A DNA stretch of 64,000 nucleotides from Terana coerulea (Eukaryota; Basidiomycota; Agaricomycetes; Polyporales; Phanerochaetaceae): contig JAKOGH010000870.1 in assembly GCA_024811115.1 (NCBI GenBank), positions 62,001-126,000 on the forward strand, read 5' to 3'. Under the pieces are notes generated by a model. That model worked only from the letters and a program-made list of their open reading frames with translations, had not been told where the DNA came from and ran no database searches. Both the position numbers and the translations under genes were made by a program. Each line of letters begins with the position of its first letter. Position 1 is the stretch's first letter. Positions 47,978 through 59,609 of this stretch are shown piece by piece.

Positions 47978-50354
47978 TCAAGCTTTCTCCTCGGTAAGTG
48001 TGGCGCTGGACGGCGTCCTCAACAATGGAGTCTGACATGAGCTGTCATCTTGCGAGTCGTCCGCTGACTGCACACCGAAAGCAACGGTGCCTGATGACGG
48101 TGGCATGGGTGAGCCGGAAGCGAAGGGGTCTTCGGGTGCCTTGCCGGTCGGAGGCGAGCGGTCGGATGCGACGGGCACGTCGACGCTCTTGCTGACTGAA
48201 TCCTTTTTATGGTACTCGGACGAGGCGCAATGAGCTCGAAGGCGAGCTATATGATCACGGATTCCGTCGCCTGTAACCAGACCCTTCTGCGTACTCACTT
48301 CCAACGTCTCCAGCAGCGTCGGAGGAATGCAAGCGTATATCTTATGATTGGTGGCAGCCACGCTTGACAGAGAATATATCCAGGGTAGAGCACAGTTGTA
48401 CCCGCAGCTGGGGATGCCATTATCCAGAGAGACCCGAGCGGCTTCATCCATGCAGCCAAGGAGTGACAGGAGGTCTTCCCGGTGGTATAGGTAGACGTAC
48501 CAGCTATCGCACTTTTGAATAGCTGCGTCTGCGAGAGTGACGAAGAGATGGCGGCTCTCCACGCCCTCATAGGCGTGATTGTTCTTGAACACTGAGATGG
48601 CCAAGAGGGCATAGTCGTGGAAGCTCATATGGGTGTGATCAAGGTCAACTAATGCAAAGAGGGGATCAGAGAGATAGCAGTATGTACTTTTGAGCGACGA
48701 CATACCCTTTACGTCTGACGAAATTTGAATAGCCCCCATTTTCCGGAGCAGCTGAATGACGACGGTCCTAAAGCTTGGGAAATCGCGGAACCTCTCATCC
48801 TGCTCTCGTGACAAGGACTCGCCATAGAAGCGTACAAGGGTATTCGCAAGCGCCTCTTTGAGCCTAGAATCCGGAGATAGCTTTGCGATGTGGTAAAGGA
48901 AGCATAGAGCGTTGACAAACGCATTGACAGTTTCGACTCCGGGTAACGACGTCGTAGACGCTTCGGATAGCCTTGACTCGAACTGCGTAACTTCGTCCAG
49001 GAGGAAAAGACCGAGAATCTCCAGTGACTGAACTCCGTAAGGAACCGTCCATGGGTTCAAGACATCCAGCCTGTTGAGAAGGCAGAGAGTGTAGGTCCAG
49101 CGTCCCCCGGGAATAGTTCTACAAACAAACTGACTGCTCAGCAGAGCAAGCAGCATGTCGGGGTTCAACGAAAACTTCCTGCATGCCGCATATATGGGGA
49201 GCAAGAGGCTCATCCGAGCGCTCTCCCGCACCTGCGGGCATGAAACGGTATAGCGGAGGCCATCCATGAACCGGTCGTTTTGACAGTTCTCGAGCGTCCA
49301 TGCGAGCGCGTCTACAAGATGCGCCAGTTTCGTCGTCTCCTCAACCATGAATGAGTCTACATTCGTACCCCACCTCGCCTCGGCTTGTTTAATCATGTCG
49401 ATGTGGAAGTCACGTTCCGCCCACTCTTCTACCTTGCGATGTCTACTAAGTCGATAGGCGCTAGCAGCAAAGGCACGGTATGCCGCATCCCAGACAACCA
49501 CGCAGGCCCACCCCAGCGGGGACCTGTAGGGGCAATGGGGACAAAATACAGGAATGATGACGGCTGAGAACGCCACGATGGCGAGGATGGCGGTGACAGT
49601 CGAGACGATGATCGCCAAGAGCGAGTGCACGGTCCATAGGAGTAGGACGATGCCGCACATGAAAAGGATGAGTGAGACTTCAAGTAGACCCGGGAGGATT
49701 GACACGATGAGTGGGACCTTCCACGTCATGAAGGCTTTGTATCGAACCTGGCGCAGCCAAATCGCCTTCTGGGGCGATGCGGTCTGCCACATGGAATATT
49801 CGCGTAGCCACTGTTTCACTATCATGGCAAACAAGGACGACGCCAGGCTAAGAACCAGGCTTAAAAACCAGAGAATGTTGATGATAACGTCGGCAGGATC
49901 GGGCTGGAATGCCGCCGGCTGAGCCGGAGTATTTCTCAACGAGTCGGACGCGAGTTGCAGTGATATGTGGGCGACAATGTCGGCGGTCGTCTGAGTGTAG
50001 TCTTCTTGCAGCCAACCTACCGACCCAGCGAGGAAGGCGGTGAGAATAGTAGAAAAGAGACCGGACTAGAAGTTCCTTAGGTCAGAAAGTATAGAAGCGT
50101 CGCAAGCTATGCTTACTATGACAAGCAGAGCGTTGAGGTCCTCATCACAGTCTTTTATCATGGCCCCATCGTGGCGATTCAGGTAAGCCTCAACGGCGGC
50201 CCAGCCACGGGGTGCAGCGATGCCATCGAGCATCTTGCCCTGCCATAGGAACATATCCCAGTGAGCACATCGGCAGAAGTGCATATATAGAGATTGAGAT
50301 TCGACATACCTGACGCGGAAGCCTACTTGAAGCGCTACCAGATCGACTAAGCAT
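47978..50354 (-). CDS. DUF6535 domain membrane protein
   Basis: Member of a large basidiomycete family of unknown function defined by an N-terminal multi-span membrane domain (DUF6535). The ATG at 50354 starts MLSRSGSASSRLPRQ, a first intron joins to GKMLDGIAAPRGWAAVEAYL, and a second to SGLFSTILTAFLAGSVGWLQ, the family hallmark (a GLFS-x-x-x-TAF helix followed by the acidic EDYTQTTAD). More helices follow: IINILWFLSLVLSLASSLFA, then KQWLREY, KVPLIVSILPGLLEVSLILF and LLAIIVSTVTAILAIVAFSA. The large C-terminal part is soluble, helical and leucine-rich. The main exon (49939-47978) is a single clean frame of 653 codons. The full product is about 750 residues. It ends SSATLTEEKA. Confidence 0.88.
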
Positions 50355-51042
50355 ACTGCAAGGTTCGAAAGTGGGTAGGCAGGAGCAGCTGTTGTTCCTC
50401 AACGACCGGGGCTGTCTAGGATTTATAGACCATTAGATCCCGTTTCTCACATAGCTGTTATATGCGGCCGTTCATAACCGACATTCCGCGCTACTTGGAT
50501 ATATGTTAATAGAAGGTCTCTGCAGTGACTGGCAGCCCATCTTACGAGATCTAGACAGGCACAAGACGAATTCTGATAGCATCCTCAGCCTTGCGCAGCC
50601 CTCGAGAACGTATACATCCGTCAATCATCGGCACTATAGGACTGACCATCTAAGCATCTTACGCGTGAGACAGCGGAAACCAGTGGGTAAAAACGTACAG
50701 CAATATCGCCCAATTTTCAACTCTAGTTCGACTTCCAGGCTTTGTATTCATCTGAGCAGCAGAATACAATGCATGGCGCCCCGACAAGATCGAACTCGCC
50801 GCGCGAGTACTGCCATCAGATGTCCGTGAGCATCGAATGACGAAATTGCGCGCAGGGCTTCATGTGCCGCGGAAACTGCAGGGCTTTGAGCATTCCGCCT
50901 TCGGGCTGGTGGTGGTCGGCGAGCGGAAGCAAGATGTCATTGGCAGAAGCGCCCACCTCCACTTCGAACCTTCACTATCCTAGAGGTTCACTAACTTTCC
51001 ACACCTACCCACGTCAGAAATCTCTATCAAGCCGCTACAGCA
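50355..51042. other. Intergenic, divergent promoter region
   Basis: 688 bp between the divergent starts of the DUF6535 gene and RCF1. No gene supported. Confidence 0.5.
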
Positions 51043-51739
51043 ATGAGCGTTGTGCATATTCCAGACGGGGCAAAGGAGAAGTGGTATGAACACTACCTCC
51101 GCAAGTGTAAGGAGGAACCTTGGGTGCCTATAGGTGCGTGCTCATCCGAACGAGCGCATACATATGTTGACCTGGCCCGCTACAGGTGCTGGCCTTACCA
51201 CCTTTGCGCTGATCATGTCAGCATCAAAGATTGGCAAGGAAGGCGAGAAAGCCTCGCTGAACCGCTGGTTCCGCCTGCGTGTCATCTTCCAAGGCATAAC
51301 CGTCGCCGCGATTGTCGCCGGAAGCTACACTATACAGAAGAAGAAGAAAGAGGAGGCTGCACGTCTCGATGCGAACCCCCAGGAGAAGGAGAAATTGGAG
51401 TTCGAGGCGCGTATGCGAGCAGCGGAGGCGGCGCACGCTTTCGAGGAAGCACAAGCAGCGAAGGTGATGAGCGAGGAGGATAAGAGAGGCTTCTTTGAGA
51501 AGTTAGGGCTAGGTCGTGGTTCATTGAAGACTCGAGAGGCGGCGGTGAAGACTACTACTTCACCGGAGGCAACAACCGCCGCACCAGTAACCCATGTCGG
51601 TCAACCAAACAACGCAAGTAGTCCCACTGTTGTCCCTTCGTCGGCGGCAACACCCACATCCGCAAGTGCATCGAACTCAGGCGGATGGCTGAGCTGGTTT
51701 AAGTCGAGCTCGTCCAACTCGAAGTCCGAGAAGGATTGA
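51043..51739 (+). CDS. RCF1: Respiratory supercomplex factor 1, HIG1 domain
   Basis: A mitochondrial inner-membrane protein that supports assembly and stability of the cytochrome bc1-oxidase supercomplex. Exon 1 (51043-51133) gives MSVVHIPDGAKEKWYEHYLR and EEPWVPIG; an intron (GTGCGT to CTACAG) joins to exon 2 at 51186. The HIG1 domain comprises two membrane helices: VPIGAGLTTFALIMSASKIG, then NRWFRLRVIFQGITVAAIVA with the conserved R-x-x-x-Q-G-x-T pattern. After this come a charged coiled segment (KKKKEEAARLDANPQEKEKL) and a Thr/Ser/Ala-rich tail ending SSSNSKSEKD. The product is 214 residues, somewhat longer than yeast Rcf1 because of the tail. Phases join exactly. Confidence 0.93.
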
Positions 51740-52114
51740 TCCAGTTGTAAGCACGTCTATCCGCTTTGTAGCTGCTATCCTCACATTGTTGTACCATCAT
51801 TTACGGCTTCGAACCCATTCCATATCATATACTGTATCATATGTAGCCCACGAAATCCGCACCGGTTCTTTCGTTCCAGCTTATCCGCCTCTCAGCATCG
51901 CGTCGTAACCCGCCCGGACGCTTGCATCGTTGCGCAACCAGCTCCGTCCGACTCTCTACTTATTCCCTCGACCATCCCCCTTCAGCTCCGTTATCCGCTA
52001 GGAGTTATCGTCTTTGCGCTCCTTGGGGATTGCTAGGGTGCTGAGTATTTGGTGGGACGACTTGCTCGAGATCCGCCGCATTTCAGACATTTGTTTTCAC
52101 GATTGCTTGTTCGG
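51740..52114. other. Intergenic between convergent RCF1 and URM1
   Basis: 375 bp containing both 3' UTRs. No other feature seen. Confidence 0.5.
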
Positions 52115-52522
52115 TCAACCACCGTGCAGAGTGGAGATGAAGACGATCTCGTCGCCGTTCTGTAGAGCGTAATCCCCTCGCCCTCAAGCTCCCAGTCCGT
52201 GTCATTTACGAGGACTAGTATGCCAGGCCGTCTGTACAAGAAACACCTTAAGTCAGATAATACACCAAATGACATAGAAAGGCTCAGACGTACACAGTAC
52301 CGTTCTCAATGAACAGTTCCTCCCGCTCTTTCAGCAAATTATCCCTCAGCCAATACATGAGGTACGTGATGTCCGCAGCCTTCGTCTCCGCATCGCTCTT
52401 TACGTCCTCGGGCTTGCTGGACAGTGGGACCTGCGCCGGGATAGTGACGCGATGCGATCGCTGGTTGGAGAAGAGTAGCTCAAGACCGCCGCCAAACTCA
52501 ATCTTGATGCTAAGGGTAGCCA
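52115..52522 (-). CDS. URM1: Ubiquitin-related modifier 1, one-base frame break before C-terminus
   Basis: A small beta-grasp sulfur carrier and protein modifier, thiocarboxylated by Uba4 and used for 2-thiolation of tRNA wobble uridine and for urmylation. The ATG at 52522 gives MATLSIKIEFGGGLELLFSN; exon 1 ends at LFIENGT and the intron (GTACGTC to TACAG) joins to VRPGILVLVNDTDWELEGEG. One base is then missing at a C4 run (52174-52177 on the plus strand): the sequence resumes in the next frame as DYALQNGDEIVFISTLHGG and a stop at 52115, the exact family ending with the essential Gly-Gly. Read literally, the frame instead runs on to about 52033 and lacks the Gly-Gly, so the product would be inactive. 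A base error is the likely cause. Confidence 0.9.
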
Positions 52523-52988
52523 TTTTACAGGAAGAGCGGCGTGCGGCGGTGTGTGGAAGACAGTAAAGGTAGTATGGGCGCCTCAATCAACTCATTGCGA
52601 GCTCTCGCCGGGAACCCGCCGTTTTGCTACTTATGGGCATGCAGCGGGACCGCACATTGTCCCAGCACAATGTTACCCCAGGACAGCACGAAGCGGATTC
52701 ATGGACTATGCTGTCAGGTGAACAAAGCAAATGACAGCGAACAAGCGTTGTCTCAGGCCGACAAGGATGTGAACTCTCGTACTTCCGCTACGTCCGCTCA
52801 GCTTTGCGGAGGAGCCACTGATGAGATTGTGGGGCACCTGGCAGGAGACGTGCGAGATAAAAGTACAATTAAAAGCCATACAAGACATACTCCTCGAAGT
52901 GGAAGGATTGGAATCGCCGAACTCACGGGGGCACACCTTCTATCCCAGAGCTACGGCATACTGAATGCTTTCGCAGACATCCCACATC
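52523..52988. other. Intergenic between ISD11 and URM1
   Basis: 466 bp that must include the ISD11 3' UTR and the URM1 promoter. An overlapping plus-strand open frame has no domain. Confidence 0.5.
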
Positions 52989-53429
52989 TCATGAATCCGC
53001 CCTCTCCAGAACCGCGTCTGCTCCTTTCGGTGGGTTCTTGTTCTCAACTACTAGCTGCCAGCCACCGTACAGCTGGTTGACGAGTGCGCTTCGCTTCAGC
53101 ACGGCAAGCTCCTTCACGCGCTCATTATAGAAAGTGGATAGTTTTTGGGGGTCTGTCTCATCCTGCAGCAGATAAATCAGTACGTTACTCTCAAAAAGAT
53201 AAAATGAGGAACATACCTGGACTTCCCGGAAAGCGGTCTTCGTACGCTGAACGAAGTATTCGCGGAAGTTGTACGAGCTGAATGCTCGCGAAGCACGTAG
53301 GGTGTTTGAGTACAGATGGCGCAGAGCATCTTTCGTAGGCGCAGCAGCTGCCATTTCCGCAAAGATTTCCGTTGGTGTTTGGTATACAGCTGACAATGGA
53401 CGTGGAGAACAACCCGGAGTCTCACTCAT
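52989..53429 (-). CDS. ISD11: ISD11, LYR-family partner of cysteine desulfurase Nfs1
   Basis: A mitochondrial matrix protein that binds and stabilises Nfs1 for iron-sulfur cluster assembly. The sequence has the family core: ALRHLYSNTLRASRAFSSYN followed by FREYFVQRTKTAFREVQ, with the LYR tripeptide here reading LYS. After an intron (GTATGT donor) come DPQKLSTFYNERVKELAVLK and NQLYGGWQLVVENK, matching the second half of LYRM4/Isd11. The ATG at 53429 (MSETPGCSPRPLSAVYQTP) adds a ~25-residue leader; an internal ATG at 53354 (MAAAAPTKDALRH) gives a family-length protein and may be the true start. The first intron phase joins cleanly. It lies just upstream of URM1 on the same strand. Confidence 0.88.
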   Translation of the reverse strand: MSETPGCSPRPLSAVYQTPTEIFAEMAAAAPTKDALRHLYSNTLRASRAFSSYNFREYFVQRTKTAFREVQVCSSFYLFESNVLIYLLQDETDPQKLSTFYNERVKELAVLKRSALVNQLYGGWQLVVENKNPPKGADAVLERADS

Positions 53430-54024
53430 TCGCCTCAGACCTCCGTCAGCGTCTGCCGAGCTCGGCGAGCTCGGCAACTTCCGCTGAGCGCGCAATATTG
53501 ATAAGCGCTTAGACGACCGTGTTGAGTCCTGTCCACTATAATATTGTCCAGGTTTGCCTGCACACCAACGACGAGTCTTCCCTCGAATATCAACATGTTA
53601 TTCCACCACGGGCTTGAAGTGGCTACTTCGATGCGGGATATTTCTCGAAACTTTTGGCATTGCCACAGTCCCCGCCTCATCTCACGCGGAGACATTGAGT
53701 GGCGAAGTTTCGTGAGGATTGCGCAGGTGAGTGGCGTCCTGGTGGCAGCGTTTGTATTTGCTCACATTATCTAGAACAATAGGCTAACATAGTGAATCCG
53801 CAATGTGCTCTCAGTGGCTTCACGCTGTGCACGCAGGCTGTCCAGCTCCTTCCACTGATACTTATCGAGTGGCTTTCTTTCATGTCGGACCGGTCGAGAC
53901 CAGAGATTGCTGCCATCAGGGGGTGGCCACTACCTCTTCGTGAGGTATAACAGCAAGTTACTCCCGTGTTCTGTTTGAAAGATAAAGCCCTTCATCACCC
54001 CCATTGTCGCAACTGCTCTTCCCG
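53430..54024. other. Intergenic, divergent promoter region
   Basis: 595 bp between the divergent starts of ISD11 and the AGC-like kinase. A GCTCGGCGAG-type short repeat lies near 53457-53475. No gene supported. Confidence 0.45.
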
Positions 54025-56533
54025 ATGCTAGCACTATTGAACCGCACACGGCGCCGCCGCAATCACAGCGAGTCTACCTCTCAAGGCTCGGAGCAGCCTT
54101 TCATCAGGCCACCTTCTGTTTCCAACACTCCATCCGGACGACCACGGCCTCGTCGCACAGTGTTCAATTCACTTCCTCGCGCACCTGTGAATATCAACGA
54201 TCTCAATGACCAGGACGACGACTTCAACGCTGAAAGGACTCCCTACTCCGAAGAGGCTTCCCCCAGATTTATCGACGCGGAGCCACCATCGCCAGGAAGC
54301 GATTGTCCCGAGTACAGCACGAGCTCCAGTTACGGCGAACCTATCCGGCCTTACCCGGACGGTAGAATTGGGAACGCCTTAGGTCTACGCATGTCTTTCG
54401 CATCGGAAGCTGAATACGACGGGGCACTCCAGCCTCCAAATCTGCGGAGTCTTCCTCATCGGTCATATAGTCCACGTTCAGGAATCACAGACTACGATAG
54501 CCGAATCTTCCAGCCCAGTGACGACTCTGGTTCTATTCGCCATATGGGGCTCGACGAGTATATGGCCACGCTTGGATACCGGAATACGTCACAAGACGAA
54601 GAGGTCTCCAGCGAAGCTTCAGACGCGGGAGATTCTGTCGACGATCAGAGCACTGGTGGTGTAACAAGGCTTCCGTTATGCGATTCGTCGCCCAACTCTC
54701 CGACAGAGTACCCGACCGTCCGAATGATTTCGCTGCAGCGCGGGGTTCTGCACTGGGACGTTCTGGGCGGGATAGCGCAGCTCGTCGTGGATATTGATAC
54801 TGGCGACGGTATAATAACCGTTCCTGTGGACTGGGATACGCGAGCTGTGCTTGCACCTTCCCCCGAACCGCGCTATCCAAGTTCTGTGGACGCTCAGCCA
54901 TTCGATAGGCTCAGCGACGTAGCCTTCACCGGATCTGATCTCTCCCACGACGAGCTGTACCAGAAGGAGTTGGATTGGATCACCTCCCGGGACCATCCGT
55001 CCAAGGTCCTTCCACGTCTCGTAGGCGTCCAACGGGCTCCGGGAAACGACGACCACTCGAACGATGACACCGCTCGGCCAACCGTCTGGGAGGTTTCCCA
55101 GCTGAACGAGCTCCGCGTGGACGCGTTCTCCTCGATCGACTGGCTCAGCGGCGGACTGCTAGGCGAGGGCACGTATTCGACGGTCTACCTCGTGTATCAT
55201 AAGCCCTCGGCGAACCAAGTGGCTATGAAGGTCACCTACTTCAAGCATCCACTTTCCGCCGCTGTATGTGAAGGTATTGCGAATGAACTAAAGGTTTTGG
55301 AACACATCGCGAAAACGAGTCGACCTCTCCCGTTCTTGCTTGGCCCTAAGGCTGTTGGAAGTAAGTGGGCTTGGGAATCCACACCGGGTTTTCTACATGT
55401 TTTGACGGTGAGGATCTCTTATCCAGCTTCATGATCCAGTGTATCTCATTCCCTTTAGGACGTCTGCCCCGGCGGAGATCTCTTCAGCTACGCAGGCAAG
55501 CTTTCGGAAGATACCCTTCGCTACATCGTAGCAGAAATAGTACGGCTACTTGCACGGTAAACTGACTCTCCTTGTTAACCTGCATCCTTTTTAGGTTCTC
55601 GGTATCGAATCGTTGCATTCCCTTGACATCGTGCACCACGATATCAAGCCGGAAAATATCCTTGTTCGAGCCAACGGCCACATTGCACTCACCGACTTTG
55701 GGGGATCCAAGTTCCTGCCCAAAGATGGAATGCTCAAGGTGCACCCCTCTGGAACTACGATTGCAACCCTGCCCTATGCTGCCCCTGAAATTCTCGATCG
55801 GGATCCCAGTAGGAAGTATGACGAAAGCGTCGACTGGTGGTCGTTGGGTGCGACCATCCTGAGTTTGATCACTGGACAAGTAGGTCTATCGGTGATAATT
55901 AGCTTCCAGTCTACTGATTGCGTATTTAGGAGTACTTTTATTGGAATACGCGCGACGAGCTCATCACCGAGATACCGGGCGCGGTCGAGCGGCTGCCCTC
56001 GGTCATGGAAAATTGGCCTCAATGTCCTCAGGAGTTGGTGGATCTCCTGCAGTTGGTCCGTAGTAAACATCTTGCGGAAATTTGATCAGTGACTGAACTA
56101 TGGAATATACAGCTGTTGCAGATAGAGCCGGCCATGCGACTAAATGGTCCCTGCATTCGTGCGCTCCCGTATTTTGCGAAGCTGTGAGTGGAGCTACCAA
56201 GTCGTTATGATGTCGCCTTCTCTGACACTCGTCAGGCCTCACTCTTGGGACACGATTCAATACGACCAGTCCGCTATAGCGCCTCGTAAGTGTGCGGAAG
56301 GGGCAGGTTGAACACATCCTGACGTCGTCTTGACAGCTCTCTCTGTCATCCAGCCAATGGCGACTAGATGCCGCGGTATCCAGCCAGTGTGCAAGCAATG
56401 GCCTGCCGAATACAACGAGAACGATCCCGACCTCTGCTACTTGGGCACAGAGTTGCGAAGGGCTGGCTTGACGTTACCTGTTGACGAGAGTTGCGACATC
56501 GTAGTTATGCACAATCAGACCATGATGACCTAG
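54025..56533 (+). CDS. AGC-like Ser/Thr protein kinase with long N-terminus
   Basis: An intact eukaryotic protein kinase. The ATG at 54025 starts [17 protein letters not shown]; a Ser/Pro-rich acidic leader of nearly 400 residues follows. Kinase motifs: [13 protein letters not shown] (glycine loop), VAMKVTYF (ATP lysine), the hinge [15 protein letters not shown] typical of AGC kinases, [11 protein letters not shown] (the HRD arginine is replaced by His), LTDFGGSKF (normal DFG), [10 protein letters not shown], and [16 protein letters not shown]. The tail ([15 protein letters not shown]) and the EPAMRL segment resemble AGC C-lobe ends, followed by a ~65-residue extension. The His in place of Arg in HRD suggests activation that does not depend on activation-loop phosphorylation. 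Introns preserve frame throughout. It converges on FOL1 with an 88-bp gap. Confidence 0.85.
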
Positions 56534-56621
56534 GTTGATATTTCCTTTGACTTCCCATAGTAGTTGAATACATTGTTCGCTTTTAGCATTTAATTTAGTC
56601 CCGCAGTTGAATCGTAGGAGA

Positions 56622-59348
56622 TCATCTCCAGAGCAGGGAGGAAACTCGTACCACGTCACCCATTTCGAGCACATCGTGAACTCGTACCGCCGTCGCTCCT
56701 TGTTGCACGGCACAAGTGACTGCAGCAGCAGTAGCCCACCCTCTCTCTACAGGCTTCGTCTCGCGACCGGGATACGTGCCCGAAGGGTCTGGTCGTGTGA
56801 GGACGGTACCAAGGAACGACTTCCTCGACGTGCCGACGAGCTGAGGGTAACCAGCGAGCGGATTGCGGATATTGCCGCCCACCGTAGCAAGGGGATCGAC
56901 GATGGAAGAGCATCCGCGTAGAAGCTCCAAGTTCCCCTCGACGGTCTTGCTGAACCCGATACCAGGGTCGACGATAACAAGCCACCGCCTGAGCCCTCCT
57001 TTCCCCTTGACAGCCATGTCGACTTTCAGGCCCAACTCAACCCGCACGGCCTCCAGCGCAGCGCCGCGCCCACGGGCGTCTGCCGCATAATTGTACGCCG
57101 AGTAGTTCTTGTTCGTTGAGGCATCGCCTCGGGAATGCATGAGGATGACGGGTACGGCCAGGTTCCGGGCGACCGCGCGGAACTGCAGGAAGTGTCGCTT
57201 GCTGGCACTGTCAGCGGGATATGAGGGTCCGGCAAAGGCGTAGACGTCGTTGATGCAGTTTGCTCCAGCCCGTACGGCCGCCTCGGCGACTTCCCAGCGG
57301 AAGGTATCCACACTGATCAGAGACTGATAGAGAGGTGAGCTGCGAATGGCTTGGATAACAGGGACAACTCTCCCAATTTCTTCCTCCGTGGGGACAAAAG
57401 ATGCGTTGGGTCTAGTGGAATAGCCTCCAACGTCGATGATGTCTGCTCCTGCGGCAATGGCAGAGGTAGTATAGTTGAGCGCGGCGGAAACGGTGTTGTT
57501 AACGGAACCATCAGAGAACGAATCTGGGGTTGCGTTCAGAGTACCCATGATATATGTCTTGCTAGGTACACCAGGAGCAAATGAGGATGAAGGGACCGGA
57601 AAACACCAGTGGGAGGCGGTTTTCGGCACAACGAGAGTATGAGCGGCTGCGCTTGACTCAATGGACGGTAGAGGGTATTGAGGGAATGGAGTGACACAAT
57701 ACATGACTGGGTTATCGACAGGAAGGCTGGCTATCAGGCTTGAAAACAGATCGCCTATAGTGCGTTTAAGCACTGGATGAACCCAATCCGAGATGATGCT
57801 AACGAGGCGGTGATGAGTGACAGGTCTACGCATGATAGAGTTGGGTCATCTTACTCTTTCAGTGGTCTTAAGACGAACTCCCTCTCGGATAATCTTGGAT
57901 GCGGTACCACAAGCTGCCCTTCGAGGTTGTCCAAGGTCTTGCGGTCTTCTAGCTGTCTTGTATCAATGATGTTGTCGCCATAGGTGAGAATGTCCAAGTC
58001 TATAGCACGGGGGCCGTTCCTGTAAGACGCGACACGGCCGACGGTCACTTCGACGTCCTTCAAGAGTCTCAAAAGAACAACTGGTTCAACATTGGTATGA
58101 ATCTGTGTGCATCGTTAGTATGAGCATAGGAAATTTCAGAAAGACAGACGCACCAAACATGCACAGTTGATAAACTTGGGCTGATCGGTCTCGTACATTG
58201 GTTCCGTTTCGTACATGAAGCTGGTGTCAACAACTTCTACAACGGGTGTACCCTCTGAGACGCTAGATGCAGCAGCAGGTGCTTCTAACAAGCGTAATGC
58301 GAGTTCGATATTAGCAAAACGATCCCCAAGGTTCGAGCCAAGAGCAATCGCCACAGAATGGAAGCCTATTAGGGCGCATATAATGAGCTTGAAATCAAAA
58401 GCGGCAATAAAATCTCCTACCTTTTGGCGGAGACTGTATAGGTGATGACTGTGGCATTCCTGCCGTCGTTATAGCCGCTGCAGTCGCCACTGAATTAGTC
58501 TTACGAGCACCCCGAGTAATCTTGACCTCTGCGGCCTCAGCACATGCCAGCGCGTCCGGCTTTCCTCCGCATACAGTCACAGTATCCACAGCCATTCCAT
58601 GAGCCAACACTTTGTCGGCGACTAGAGACACCAAAGCTTCCAACGTCAGGAAAGTTGTCTGGTTCACTGTCTGGGATGTGCGTGAGATCAGCAGCGGCCA
58701 CAACAATGGTTTGGGAAGGCGCACGTTAACGATATGCTGAGCCAATGAACGAAAAGGGAACTGCGCTCCTTTGAAGCCCTGCGTGGTTCTAGTCATGGAG
58801 ATGTCGAATCGCACAAGCTGAGTTTGTTCCCGTTCGCATGCATTCACCCCCACGATTGGGAAGGTCTCCAAGTGGTGAATCGACAACGATTCTTCAGTCT
58901 CGAGCGATTCGCGAGCACGCTGTGCCACCAGCTCGGTAGAGGCAGGTTGCGCCAATGCTTTCGGCCTACGCAGAGCGACGCTTAGTTCTTCTACCTGGCG
59001 GTGTTCACGAAAACAGGCCTCGAGTATCTGCTCGACCAAATCCTCTGAGGAAGTGAAGTCCCGAGCTTGTGCAACTTTCATAGCAGTTTTACACACTGTG
59101 GAGTAATTGATTGAGTTGTCGAGGTCGTCGGTGAGAGCTGTTGAAGCAATCGAGTGATTTATGGACAAGGTGAGCTCAATTGGCTGGAGTTTTGGCTTGG
59201 GTGGTGACGAGGGCCATTGTGCACCGTCCGTGAGAGACGCTAGCGTGGAGATGTTCCTGACCCGGATGACATCCTGCTCCTGTGAGGATGCAGCCTGATA
59301 TCGAGCTCTACCTTGATGAAATGAGTAGAGATCCATCGAAGAGTACAT
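56622..59348 (-). CDS. FOL1: Trifunctional folate synthesis protein (DHNA-HPPK-DHPS)
   Basis: One protein performing three consecutive steps of folate synthesis: dihydroneopterin aldolase, hydroxymethyl-dihydropterin pyrophosphokinase and dihydropteroate synthase. The N-terminal third (58395-59348) has two aldolase-like repeats (ELTLSINHSIASTALTDDLD; CKTAMKVAQARDF). The HPPK part has AIALGSNLGDRFANIELAL, TSFMYETEPMYETDQPKFIN, NGPRAIDLDILTYGD and VVPHPRLSEREFVLRPLK. A 51-nt intron then joins to DWVHPVLKRTIGDLF and the DHPS part: YIMGTLNATPDSFSDGS, GADIIDVGGYSTRPNA, ISVDTFRWEVAEAA, INDVYAF, VILMHSRGD, IVDPGIGFSKT, VGTSRKSFLG and VRVHDVLEM. The ATG at 59348 (MYSSMDLYSF) is chosen because no upstream ATG shares the frame; an extra 5' exon spliced over GTAAGT at about 59360 is possible. 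DHPS is the sulfonamide target. Confidence 0.93.
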
Positions 59349-59609
59349 GCGACTTACCGTCCATTGGCCAACTGCGACATTGAGCTCTACGATTGAGAGG
59401 TGCTCAGAATGCAAAGTACGTGGCGATATTCAAGGAACAGGGACCGGTTGGGGACCGGGGTGGGAAGCGGACAAGTGAGTTGAGGTCAAGAATTCATCGA
59501 GAGAGATCAATTGCGCCGCACGCCCCGACGCGCGCCCCGCCACCACATCGTCCGTTCGGGAACAATCATGTGACACTGCTATCCCAGCTTGACGTTGTCG
59601 AAGGCGACC

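Noticed and set aside
11844..56533. Biosynthetic gene cluster
   Set aside because: No polyketide synthase, peptide synthetase, terpene cyclase or cytochrome P450 is present; enzymes found belong to primary metabolism.
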